A DNA stretch of 64,000 nt from assembly GCA_024234505.1 (NCBI GenBank), contig JACKOD010000003.1:1-64000 (forward strand), read 5' to 3'. The position numbers were made by a program, and so were the translations under genes. Positions within the stretch are counted from its first letter, which is position 1; each line of letters starts with the position of its first letter. Of this stretch, positions 31,156 to 39,220 are shown piece after piece. Under the pieces are notes generated by a model. It searched no databases and had not been told where the DNA came from. It was given only the letters and a program-made list of their open reading frames with translations. The DNA is from Hahellaceae bacterium. GTDB taxonomy: Bacteria > Pseudomonadota > Gammaproteobacteria > Pseudomonadales > Oleiphilaceae.

Positions 31156-32361
31156 TTAGACAAACTCTCCCGCCGCATAGCCCGAGGCCCAGGCCCACTG
31201 AAAATTAAAACCGCCCAGTTGTCCGGTGACATCGACGACTTCGCCGATAAAATAAAGTCCGGGTACTTTTTTGGCTTCCATGGTCTTGGATGACAGTTCA
31301 TTGGTATCGACACCGCCCACAGTGACTTCGGCAGTACGATAGCCTTCGGTACCTGCCGGAAGCCATTGCCAGTTTTTGAAGAGGTTCGCGATTTCGCTCA
31401 GTTGCTGGTTGCTGTAGGTGGCCAGTGGTCGGCTTTCATGCGGCCCTTCGGGGGTATGCTCAAGAAAAATCTGAACCAGCTTTTTAGGCAGGCGATACCC
31501 CAGAAATGTGTGTAAATGTACTGAGGGATTGGCCGTTCGTTCCTGTATCAGGGCTTCATATAACTCTTCGTGAGGGCAGAGGTCAACCTGCACACGCTGG
31601 CCGGGTTTCCAGTAAGTGGAAAACTGCAGTACGGCCGGGCCGCTGAGTCCCCGGTGAGTAAAAAGAATATTTTCTCTGAAGGCTGCATGCTCGTTTTCGA
31701 TGAGCGCTTCACAGGCTACGCCCGCCAGCGACTGGTATTTTGCCAGCATGGCTTTATCAAAGGTGAAGGGAACCAGTGCCGCGTCTGTCTTAAGTAAATT
31801 AAGCCCGAATTGTTGTGCAAGTTCGAAACCGATACCTGTGGCACCGGTCGTTGGTACGGAATATCCCCCGGTGGCAACGACCAGCGATTGCGCTGTCACT
31901 TCGCCCTGACTGGTGTGTATCGTAAAAAAGTCACCTTGCTTTTGGGCATGCGTAAAGGCAGTGTTGAGGCGGATTTCGACGCCCGCGGCGGCCGCTTCAT
32001 CGAGGAGCATATCGACAATGACTTTGGCCTTTTCGACACAGAATAGCTGGCCGGCGGCTTTTTCACGGTGCGCGATGCCATGCTTTTCAACCATTGCGAG
32101 AAAATCCCAGGGTGTGAACCGGCTTAACGCAGATTTACAGAAATGTGGATTTTGAGAAATAAAGTTGCCCGGTTCGGTATAAAGATTGGTGAAGTTGCAG
32201 TGACCCCCACCGGACATCATGATTTTTTTACCTACTTTATTGGTGTGATCCAGCATAAGAACCCGTCGTCCACGTTGTCCGGCGGTAATAGCGCACATGA
32301 GTCCGGCTGCACCTGCACCCAGAATAACCACGTCATATTGAGGTAACTGTTTTGCATTCAC
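31156..32361 (-). CDS. NAD(P)/FAD-dependent oxidoreductase, HI0933/YhiN family
   Basis: A 401-aa flavoprotein starting with the Rossmann FAD motif VVILGAGAAGLMCAITAGQRGRRVLMLD and the family-specific KIMMSGGGHCNFTN. The C-terminal TVGGVDTNELSSKTMEAKKVPGLYFIGEVVDVTGQLGGFNFQWAWASG is the HI0933-family FAD-closing block. Its reaction is not established. The gene lies on the minus strand between the two transporter genes and interrupts the nitrogen cluster without an obvious nitrogen role; the REPIN doublet is directly downstream of it. Confidence 0.93.
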   Translation of the reverse strand: MNAKQLPQYDVVILGAGAAGLMCAITAGQRGRRVLMLDHTNKVGKKIMMSGGGHCNFTNLYTEPGNFISQNPHFCKSALSRFTPWDFLAMVEKHGIAHREKAAGQLFCVEKAKVIVDMLLDEAAAAGVEIRLNTAFTHAQKQGDFFTIHTSQGEVTAQSLVVATGGYSVPTTGATGIGFELAQQFGLNLLKTDAALVPFTFDKAMLAKYQSLAGVACEALIENEHAAFRENILFTHRGLSGPAVLQFSTYWKPGQRVQVDLCPHEELYEALIQERTANPSVHLHTFLGYRLPKKLVQIFLEHTPEGPHESRPLATYSNQQLSEIANLFKNWQWLPAGTEGYRTAEVTVGGVDTNELSSKTMEAKKVPGLYFIGEVVDVTGQLGGFNFQWAWASGYAAGEFV

Positions 32362-32512
32362 GCCGGATCAGACTCCCAAGGCTAAAAAAGGGGGCAATGT
32401 AACGCAAAGCAGAGGCGGTGGCCAGATTTTAGGTTGCCCGTGTCAGAGGCAGATAGTCGAATGTTGTTGGCATGAGTGCTCTGTAATGGTGCATGACTGC
32501 TGAATGTGATTG

Positions 32513-32561
32513 TGCGCCATTATGGTGACCTGCCTTAAGGTGGTATGCACCTTGTGGGGGC
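32513..32561. promoter_or_regulatory. Two NtrC-like sites upstream of transporter 2
   Basis: TGCGCC-ATTA-TGGTGA (32513-32528) and TGCACC-TTGT-GGGGGC (32546-32561) each match the NtrC dyad with two mismatches. They lie about 80-125 bp before the -24/-12 element at 32638, the normal distance for an enhancer. The remainder of the 330-bp gap (32362-32691) contains no gene. Confidence 0.55.
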
Positions 32562-32637
32562 GAAAGCTATTTAAAAATGGGTATGCGTGGGTAGTGATTT
32601 GTCTATAACTTTATGAAGTATAACCATTTATGGATAT

Positions 32638-32653
32638 TGGCTCTTCTTTTGCT
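32638..32653 (+). promoter_or_regulatory. Sigma-54 promoter of nitrate transporter 2
   Basis: TGGCTCTTCTTTTGCT has GG and GC exactly 10 nt apart and a TTGCT -12 element. It lies 38 bp before the start codon at 32692. The -24 block is less perfect than in the other two promoters (CTC in place of CAC). Confidence 0.65.
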
Positions 32654-32691
32654 CTACTCCTCGTAAGTATTTTTAAATAGAGGAGAAACCA

Positions 32692-34161
32692 ATGTCTGCT
32701 GAAAAGCTCAACCTACTGGATGTCGCGGATAAAAAAATCCGCACGTTGCACCTGTCATGGGTCGCATTCTTTATTACCTTTGTGGTGTGGTTTAACCATG
32801 CCCCCTTGCTGGCATTTATGAAAGAAGCCTTTGATCTTTCCGGTCAGCAATTAAAGGCGCTGATGATACTTAATATCGCCATGACGATTCCTGCACGAAT
32901 CCTGATTGGTATTCTGGTAGACAAGTTTGGTCCTCGCATTATCTACTCAGGTTTGCTGATGGCTTCGGGTCTGCTGTGTACCGCGTTTGCGTTGGCCGAA
33001 ACCTACGAACAGCTGGCATTGTTCCGCTTTCTGATGGGCTTTACCGGAGCCGGTTTCGTTATCGGTATTCGTCTGGTGAGTGAGTGGTTCCCGGCAAAAA
33101 CCGTGGGGCTGGCAGAAGGCATTTACGGCGGCTGGGGTAACTTTGGCTCAGCGGCAGCGGCCATGACCTTGCCAACGCTGGCGTTAATGTTTGGTGGTGA
33201 TGACGGCTGGAGAATGGCTCTGCTTTGTACAGGGGCGGTTGCTTTTGTTTACGGTATCTTTTTCTACAAGTTTGCTCGGAACACGCCTAAAGGTTCAACG
33301 TACTTCAAACCCAAAAAGAGTGGTGGTCTTGAGGTGTCCAGTCGTAAGGATTTCTACTTCTTGCTGGCCATGAACATTCCTATGTACATCGCGCTGGGTG
33401 TGCTGACCTGGAAACTGGGGCCAGATAACCTCAAACTGCTGGCTGGCTCTACCTGCACTATGCTGTACGTTGGACTGTTAGCACTGTTTGCGTTCCAGAC
33501 ACAACAGATTTACAAGGTAAACAAAGACCTGTGGGACAAAGAAGTCCCCGAAATGCAGCGCTACAAGTTCAAGCAGGTAGCGGTACTGGATTGGGCCTAC
33601 TTCGTTACTTTTGGTTCAGAACTGGCGGTTGTCTCTATGTTGCCCCTGTTCTTTATGGATACTTTTTCCCTCGATGCCGTTCAGGCTGGCTTGTTAGCAT
33701 CTGGCTTTGCCTTTATGAATCTGGCAGCGCGTCCGGGTGGCGGATGGCTGAGTGACAAGTTCGGACGTAAAAAGACCTTGTCGATCCTGATTGCAGGTCT
33801 GGCAGTGGGTTACCTGGTGTTGAGCCAGATTAACAGTGGCTGGTGGATTGCGTTGGCGGTGATTGCGACGATGGCGTGTTCTTTCTTCGTACAGGCGGGT
33901 GAAGGCGCGGTTTTTGCGATGGTGCCACTCATTCAGCGTCGTATGACCGGGCAAATTGCGGGAATGGCTGGTGCTTACGGTAACGTGGGTGGGGTGACGT
34001 TCCTGACGGTACTGTCCTTTGTTGATGCGTCTACCTTTTTTATGGTGATTGCAGGTGCCGCTGCCGTGTGTTTCTTCTTTGTCCAATTCCTTGAAGAACC
34101 AGAAGGGCACATGGCAGAAGTGATGGAAGATGGCTCAGTGCAGCTGATTCAGGTGAACTAA
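32692..34161 (+). CDS. NarK family nitrate/nitrite MFS transporter, copy 2
   Basis: A 489-aa paralogue of the transporter at 29434 with the same N-terminus (MSAEKLNLLDVADKKIRTLHLSWVAFFITF) and porter signatures (GAGFVIGIRLVSEWFPAKTVGLAEGIYGGWGNFG; RPGGGWLSDKFGRKK; MTGQIAGMAGAYGNVGG). AGAGGAG lies about 6 nt before the ATG. It carries its own sigma-54 promoter and NtrC-like sites, so both copies are nitrogen-regulated; one may prefer nitrite or operate as an antiporter, which sequence cannot decide. The stop codon lies inside a 19-bp tandem repeat. Confidence 0.95.
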   Translation: MSAEKLNLLDVADKKIRTLHLSWVAFFITFVVWFNHAPLLAFMKEAFDLSGQQLKALMILNIAMTIPARILIGILVDKFGPRIIYSGLLMASGLLCTAFALAETYEQLALFRFLMGFTGAGFVIGIRLVSEWFPAKTVGLAEGIYGGWGNFGSAAAAMTLPTLALMFGGDDGWRMALLCTGAVAFVYGIFFYKFARNTPKGSTYFKPKKSGGLEVSSRKDFYFLLAMNIPMYIALGVLTWKLGPDNLKLLAGSTCTMLYVGLLALFAFQTQQIYKVNKDLWDKEVPEMQRYKFKQVAVLDWAYFVTFGSELAVVSMLPLFFMDTFSLDAVQAGLLASGFAFMNLAARPGGGWLSDKFGRKKTLSILIAGLAVGYLVLSQINSGWWIALAVIATMACSFFVQAGEGAVFAMVPLIQRRMTGQIAGMAGAYGNVGGVTFLTVLSFVDASTFFMVIAGAAAVCFFFVQFLEEPEGHMAEVMEDGSVQLIQVN

Positions 34162-34204
34162 GCTACTTCAGATGAACTAAGCTACTTCAGATGAACTAAG
34201 CTAT
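34155..34204 (+). repeat. 19-bp tandem repeat overlapping the transporter 2 stop codon
   Basis: The unit GAACTAAGCTACTTCAGAT occurs at 34155-34173 and 34174-34192 exactly, with a third partial copy (34193-34203). Each copy carries the codons for the terminal residue and a TAA. Confidence 0.9.
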
Positions 34205-34228
34205 CCCGATCGTCTGACCCTCGACTTA

Positions 34229-34281
34229 CCCCTCGGCATCCTTGTGTGTAATCACTTGCGCAAAGAGACCGAGGGGTTTTT
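34229..34281 (+). terminator. Rho-independent terminator of transporter 2
   Basis: CCCCTCGG (34229-34236) and CCGAGGGG (34269-34276) form an 8-bp stem with a 32-nt loop, followed by five T. Confidence 0.75.
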
Positions 34282-34368
34282 CGTCGATATTCAGGCGCAG
34301 GGGCCGACTAATAGCCGTGTAAATATTTGTAACTCATTCATTGGAAAAAATTCTGAAAGCATGGTTTC

Positions 34369-35043
34369 ATGGGCACCCTTTTTGCCAAATCATGGATAGT
34401 AACCAGAATGACAGGTAGACAAACTTCCAGACTAATCCTGGCCTTGTGCCTTGCCTCTGCCACCGCTTACGCCGCCGAGGCAACCGAATGGAATCTGCGT
34501 AATGATGAAGATGGTGTGCAAGTATTTACTCGTGACGACCCTGACAATGCACACTTGCAGTATCGCGGCATAGGAATAGCAAAAACATCACCGGCCAAGG
34601 TTGCCGATATGATGCACGATGTGAAAGGAATGTCGCAGTGGTTGTACAACTCTTACGATTTTGAGTTGCTTGAGGAATATGGCCCGGATAGCAGACTGTT
34701 GAGGATGAAAGTCAGAACACCCATGGTGGTACAAGAGCGAGATCTCGTGCTGACGCAGACGTTTGAGAAGATTTCCGATCTCGAAGTCATTGTGCACCTG
34801 GAAGGTAAGCCCGATGCCGTGGAGATTGATCCCGATTATGTTCGCATTCCCTATTTTAAAGGGACGTGGCATTTGCTTCAGGATGCAGCGAGCGGGGTGA
34901 CCACCATTGAATTAATGGGGCAGGTGGATCCGGGCGGCGCCATCCCCACGTTTGTTTCCAATGCCATGCTGACCGAAACCCCCTGGCAAAATGTGCGTGC
35001 CGTGCGCGCCTTGAGTGAGACTGGCGAGAACCCCTACTGGTAA
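34369..35043 (+). CDS. START domain-containing exported protein
   Basis: About 224 aa with an N-terminal export segment (SRLILALCLASATAYA) and a START/Bet v1-like lipid-binding domain: TEWNLRNDEDGVQVFTRDDPDNAHLQYRGIG, then MVVQERDLVLTQTFEK and MGQVDPGGAIPTFVSNAMLTETPWQNVRAVRAL. The same blocks occur in the protein at 10506-11288, so the two are paralogues. ATG 34408 would give a more typical signal peptide length; neither start has a good ribosome site. It lies between transporter 2 and the kinase gene and need not be part of nitrogen metabolism. Confidence 0.8.
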   Translation: MGTLFAKSWIVTRMTGRQTSRLILALCLASATAYAAEATEWNLRNDEDGVQVFTRDDPDNAHLQYRGIGIAKTSPAKVADMMHDVKGMSQWLYNSYDFELLEEYGPDSRLLRMKVRTPMVVQERDLVLTQTFEKISDLEVIVHLEGKPDAVEIDPDYVRIPYFKGTWHLLQDAASGVTTIELMGQVDPGGAIPTFVSNAMLTETPWQNVRAVRALSETGENPYW

Positions 35044-35068
35044 ACGGTGGGCGGCGGTTCAAATTTTG

Positions 35069-35107
35069 CTTGTTGTGGCGTTTACCGGTCTTGTTGTGGT
35101 GTTTACC
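35069..35107 (+). repeat. 18-bp direct repeat upstream of the phosphatase/kinase gene
   Basis: CTTGTTGTGGYGTTTACC occurs at 35069-35086 and 35090-35107 with one mismatch. The centres are 21 bp apart, two helical turns, so a protein could bind both on one face. It lies 40-78 bp before the start at 35147; whether it is an operator or a simple duplication is not known. Confidence 0.6.
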
Positions 35108-35146
35108 AGAAGTGAGTTTGTTTAACGTAGGGAGTGCACCATAACA

Positions 35147-36904
35147 ATGCATTTGAATAGCAGCATTAAAGTTTCTACGGCGCAGTTTTCGGATAAAGGG
35201 GTGAAGCCCCAAAACGAAGACTGTATCGGTATTCGGGTGCCGGAACAGCCTGCCTTAACGGTGAAGGGGCTGGCGGCGGTCATCGCTGATGGTGTGAGCA
35301 GTGCCGAGGCCGGTAAAGAAGCCAGCGAAACTTGTGTCAAAAATTTTCTCTACGATTATTTCAGTACGCCGGATTCCTGGTCAGTACAAACCTCGGCCCA
35401 AAAAGTACTGACCGCACTGAACCGTTGGCTTTATGGTCAGGGACAACAATATCTGGACGCGCACCGGGGCTATATCAGTACGCTCTCGGTACTGGTTATT
35501 AAGTCCTGTGTGGCGCACATTTTTCATATTGGTGACAGTCGGATATACCGTCTGCGTGAGGGCCAGTTCGAACAGTTGACCCGGGATCATTGCGCTTTTG
35601 TCAGCTCGGATAAAGCCTATCTGACCCGAGCCATGGGGATGGATTTGCGTCTGGATGTGGACTATCGCAGCGAACCGGTTGAAGCAGGCGATCTTTACCT
35701 GACCACGACGGACGGCATTCACGACTTTATTGATCGCCGGGAGCTGGAAGCCATTGTGCGGTCAGCCCAACAGGCCAACGAAGGGGATAATCTTCAGGGC
35801 ATCTGTGAACGTTTGGCCGAGGTGGCGCTGAGCAAGGGGAGCGACGATAACATTAGTTGTCAGTTGATTCGAATTGACGAATTACCTGACGCCAACGCGG
35901 ATGACGTTTATCACAAACTCAGTGACTTGCCGTTTCCACCGTTTCTCGAAGCCGGCATGATTCTCGACGGTTATCGGATCATACGGGAGATACACGCCAG
36001 CAGTCGCAGTCAGTTGTATCTTGTCGAAGATGTTGCCAGCGGCACGCGGCTGGCGATGAAAACACCTTCTGTCAACTTCGAGGATGACCCAGCCTATATT
36101 GAGCGCTTTATTCTCGAAGAGTGGGTGGGTAAGCGTGTAGACAGTGAGCATGTGGTTAAAGTGGTGGTACAGGATCGTCCGCGTTCCTGCCTGTATTATT
36201 TATGCGAGTTTGTTGACGGGCAGACGCTGGCAGACTGGATGAGAGACAATCCCCGACCTGATATCAAAACGGCGATTGCAATACTGAATCAGGTAGTCAA
36301 AGGGGTGCGGGCATTACATCGCAAAGAAACGCTGCATCAGGATCTGAAGCCCGATAATCTGGTGATGACCTCGGAAGGGGTGGTCAAGCTGATTGATTTC
36401 GGATCCTGTCTGGTGGCCGGACTCGCCGAGATTGATACACCATTCGAGCGGGACATGGCGCTCGGTACCGCCACTTACAGTGCCCCGGAGCAACATCTGA
36501 GGCGTAAGAGTACCGTGCAGTCGGATTTGTTCTCGGTTGCAGTTATTTTTTACGAAATGCTTACCGGACGTTTACCGTACGGCGATGCCTACGAAAAAGG
36601 CAAGTCCATGCAGGATTTCTCGCGTCTGACCTACCAGCACGCCTACCAGTTTAACCCGATGCTGCCGGTGTGGATGGACGGCGCGTTACGCAAGGCGTTG
36701 CAGATGTCTCCTGAATTGCGTTACGACAGTTTTTCCGAGTTTGTGTTTGATCTCGAACATCCGAATAAGGCATTTATGCAAACGGTGCGTCAGCCCTTGC
36801 TGGAGCGAAACCCGATTCGCTTTTGGCAGATCACCAGTGCATTGCTGCTGGTCGCCGAGGCGGTAACACTGTGGGCCTGGTTGGGTCATGGCGGTGTGAG
36901 TTAG
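35147..36904 (+). CDS. Bifunctional PP2C phosphatase / Ser-Thr protein kinase
   Basis: The 585-aa protein joins an N-terminal PP2C phosphatase (about 1-245: VIADGVSSAEAG, HIGDSRIYRL, TTTDGIHDF, GSDDNISCQLI) to a C-terminal kinase (about 265-540: RLAMKTPS with the likely catalytic Lys, HQDLKPDNLV at 397-406, DFGS at 417-420, YSAPEQ) and ends in one transmembrane helix (about 560-578). HQD replaces HRD in the catalytic loop, an active variant in many bacterial kinases. The position next to nitrate transporter and nirB genes is as in Pseudomonas, where a fused kinase lies beside nirBD/nasA. It is inferred to control nitrate uptake by reversible phosphorylation. It overlaps pbpC tail-to-tail by 4 bp. 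Confidence 0.93.
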   Translation: MHLNSSIKVSTAQFSDKGVKPQNEDCIGIRVPEQPALTVKGLAAVIADGVSSAEAGKEASETCVKNFLYDYFSTPDSWSVQTSAQKVLTALNRWLYGQGQQYLDAHRGYISTLSVLVIKSCVAHIFHIGDSRIYRLREGQFEQLTRDHCAFVSSDKAYLTRAMGMDLRLDVDYRSEPVEAGDLYLTTTDGIHDFIDRRELEAIVRSAQQANEGDNLQGICERLAEVALSKGSDDNISCQLIRIDELPDANADDVYHKLSDLPFPPFLEAGMILDGYRIIREIHASSRSQLYLVEDVASGTRLAMKTPSVNFEDDPAYIERFILEEWVGKRVDSEHVVKVVVQDRPRSCLYYLCEFVDGQTLADWMRDNPRPDIKTAIAILNQVVKGVRALHRKETLHQDLKPDNLVMTSEGVVKLIDFGSCLVAGLAEIDTPFERDMALGTATYSAPEQHLRRKSTVQSDLFSVAVIFYEMLTGRLPYGDAYEKGKSMQDFSRLTYQHAYQFNPMLPVWMDGALRKALQMSPELRYDSFSEFVFDLEHPNKAFMQTVRQPLLERNPIRFWQITSALLLVAEAVTLWAWLGHGGVS

Positions 36905-39216
36905 CGTAGCAACGTCACTATTTTCCGGTCGGTTAATCCTTGGCTATCGACCACCAGAATCTCGTGTTCTCCGGCAACGTCTGGCTGATAATGTAACACC
37001 TGATTGGCCAGGCTGGTTTGCCAGAAGCGCCCGTCGACATACCAGGACACGGTGCCGGTGCCGCCCACCACCTGAAGGGGGATTTGCGGGCTGGTGTTCT
37101 GATCCAGTGTGGGTGTGATTCGTGCGCCGGCTTCGAGACCGGTGATTTGCGGGCGGGTCTGATAGAGCGGTGAATCTTCCTGACAGCGCGGGTCCAGCGG
37201 CGGGATGCGGGCACTACGACGCTGCGAGACTTTCAGCCAGGGTTCTAATGCCGCAGGCCAAAGTGCAATGGTGCGCTGTGTCGGGCGGGTAAGCTGACAG
37301 CCCGGCGGGGCGCGTTGCTGGCTGCTTTCATCTACCCAGAGGAGTAATGGGTTCGTGGTAATTACGTGGTCGTTGAGTGGGGTGGGAGGAACCGTGTAGT
37401 CCAGAATCCAGGCGTTGTGCGTTTGTTCGCAAAGTGCGGGATACTGGCTGGCCAGTGTGCCCAATGGCCAACAGATGGTCTGTTGCTGCACCGAAGCCGG
37501 GGGTGGCGGAGACGCCTGTTGCACCGGTAGTAACTGAAACAGGGTAAACAACAGCGGTGCGGCGGTTTGAGCGCCAAAATGTCCGGGCATCGGTGTACCA
37601 TCTGGGCGTCCGACCCATACGCCCACCGTGTAATTCTGGTCTACTCCCACCGCCCAGGCGTCTCGGAACCCGTAGCTGGTACCGGTTTTCCAGGCAATCG
37701 GGGCCGACTGGGTACTGGGTTGTGTGCTATGCAGATGCAGGAACTCGGGTCGGGTACGGAGCATTTCGGCCGTAATCCAGGCACTGCCAGGACTGAGCAA
37801 ATAGCGCCAGCGTTGCGGATCTTCCGGACGAAAACGCAGTTCACCGACCTGACCGGCATTCGCCAGCGCACTGTAAGCCCTGACCAGCTGCTCCAGCGAG
37901 GTGCCTGTACCGCCAAGAATCAGCGCCAGTCCGGCCTCGCCCTGATTCTGGAGGGTAAGCCCTGCCTGTTGCCAGCGTTGCGTAAAACGGGCTGCCCCGA
38001 ATTGTTCAAGCAGATTCACGGCTGGCACATTTAAGGATCGTTGCAACGCCTCCGTGGCGGATACGGGGCCACTGAAACCACCGCTAAAATTGCCCGGGCG
38101 ATAAGTTTGACCATCGCGGGGCACATCCGACAACAATGACTGGGAGTGAATGAGTCCGGCTTCAATGGCCATGCCATAAAGAAAGGGTTTGAGTGTAGAG
38201 CCGGGTGAACGAATGCCTGTTACCATATCCAGATAGCCGAATCGGGCTTCATTGCCAAACTCCGCTGTTCCCGCGTAGGCCTGCACGCTCATGTCGCGAT
38301 TGCGAACCACCAGAACCGCTAATGAACTTTGTGGCGGTAAATGTTCACGATAATGGGCGAGGGTGTCTTCCAGACGATGCTGGAGCGCCCCGTCCAGGGT
38401 GGTCTGAATCAGGCTGTGTTGCGGATAGCGTTGCTGAAGACGACGCGAGAACAAGGCCGCAGATAACGGTGTGTGCAACTGACTGGCGTACACCGGCTCT
38501 TGCAGGGCATCGGCGACTTGTTCGCTAGTCCAGACGTTAAGTGACTGCATGCGTCGCAGTACTTTATCGCGTGCTGCCTGGGCGCGTTGCGGGTGGCGGT
38601 CGGGTCGCAACCGGCTCGGGGTTTGCGGTAGCACCGCGAGTAAGGCCGCTTCTGCAGGGGTCAGGTCGCTGGCAGGTTTGTCCAGATAAGCAAACGAGGC
38701 GGCCTGTACGCCTTCTATCGTGCCGCCAAAGGGTGCCAGATTGAGATAAAGTGTGAGAATTTCCGGTTTGCTGAGATGCCTCTCGAGTTGCAAGGCGCGC
38801 AGTATCTGTTGCCCCTTACCGGTCAGCGTTCGTGTATGGGGATACAAACGTCGGGCCACTTGCATGGTCAGGGTTGATCCACCGGAAACAATTTCGTCGT
38901 AGCGCAACGCCTGCCAGAGTGCACGGGCCAACGCCAGCGGGTTGACCCCCGGATGATACCAGAACCAGCGGTCTTCATAGGTAAGCAAGGCTTCAATGTA
39001 ACGAGGCGACACCTGTTCCAGTGTGACCGGGTATCGCCATACGCCCTGTGTATCCGCGAAACTTCGTAACGGGCGACCCTCGGCATCGACAACCACATGG
39101 GCATACAGCCCCACAGATTCGGGCAGTTGCATCGGGTAGCGCCGATCGAGTCCCCACAGTATAAGGCAAAGCCCCCCCAGCAGCAGGAGAGGGCGTTTCA
39201 ATACCGACCTTTTCAT
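36901..39216 (-). CDS. pbpC: Penicillin-binding protein 1C (PbpC)
   Basis: The 771-aa bifunctional peptidoglycan synthase has an N-terminal membrane anchor, a GT51 transglycosylase domain (about 50-230: TYEDRWFWYHPGVNPLALARAL, SGGSTLTMQVARRL), a transpeptidase domain with SxxK as SPGSTLKPF, SLN in LQRSLNVPAVN and KTGTSYGFRDAW, and a C-terminal BiPBP_C domain (about 680-771). The length equals E. coli PbpC (770 aa). The gene follows yfhM with a 4-bp gap; the pairing is conserved and suggests that the macroglobulin protects the envelope near cell-wall repair. Confidence 0.95.
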   Translation of the reverse strand: MKRSVLKRPLLLLGGLCLILWGLDRRYPMQLPESVGLYAHVVVDAEGRPLRSFADTQGVWRYPVTLEQVSPRYIEALLTYEDRWFWYHPGVNPLALARALWQALRYDEIVSGGSTLTMQVARRLYPHTRTLTGKGQQILRALQLERHLSKPEILTLYLNLAPFGGTIEGVQAASFAYLDKPASDLTPAEAALLAVLPQTPSRLRPDRHPQRAQAARDKVLRRMQSLNVWTSEQVADALQEPVYASQLHTPLSAALFSRRLQQRYPQHSLIQTTLDGALQHRLEDTLAHYREHLPPQSSLAVLVVRNRDMSVQAYAGTAEFGNEARFGYLDMVTGIRSPGSTLKPFLYGMAIEAGLIHSQSLLSDVPRDGQTYRPGNFSGGFSGPVSATEALQRSLNVPAVNLLEQFGAARFTQRWQQAGLTLQNQGEAGLALILGGTGTSLEQLVRAYSALANAGQVGELRFRPEDPQRWRYLLSPGSAWITAEMLRTRPEFLHLHSTQPSTQSAPIAWKTGTSYGFRDAWAVGVDQNYTVGVWVGRPDGTPMPGHFGAQTAAPLLFTLFQLLPVQQASPPPPASVQQQTICWPLGTLASQYPALCEQTHNAWILDYTVPPTPLNDHVITTNPLLLWVDESSQQRAPPGCQLTRPTQRTIALWPAALEPWLKVSQRRSARIPPLDPRCQEDSPLYQTRPQITGLEAGARITPTLDQNTSPQIPLQVVGGTGTVSWYVDGRFWQTSLANQVLHYQPDVAGEHEILVVDSQGLTDRKIVTLLR

Positions 39217-39220
39217 GTTG

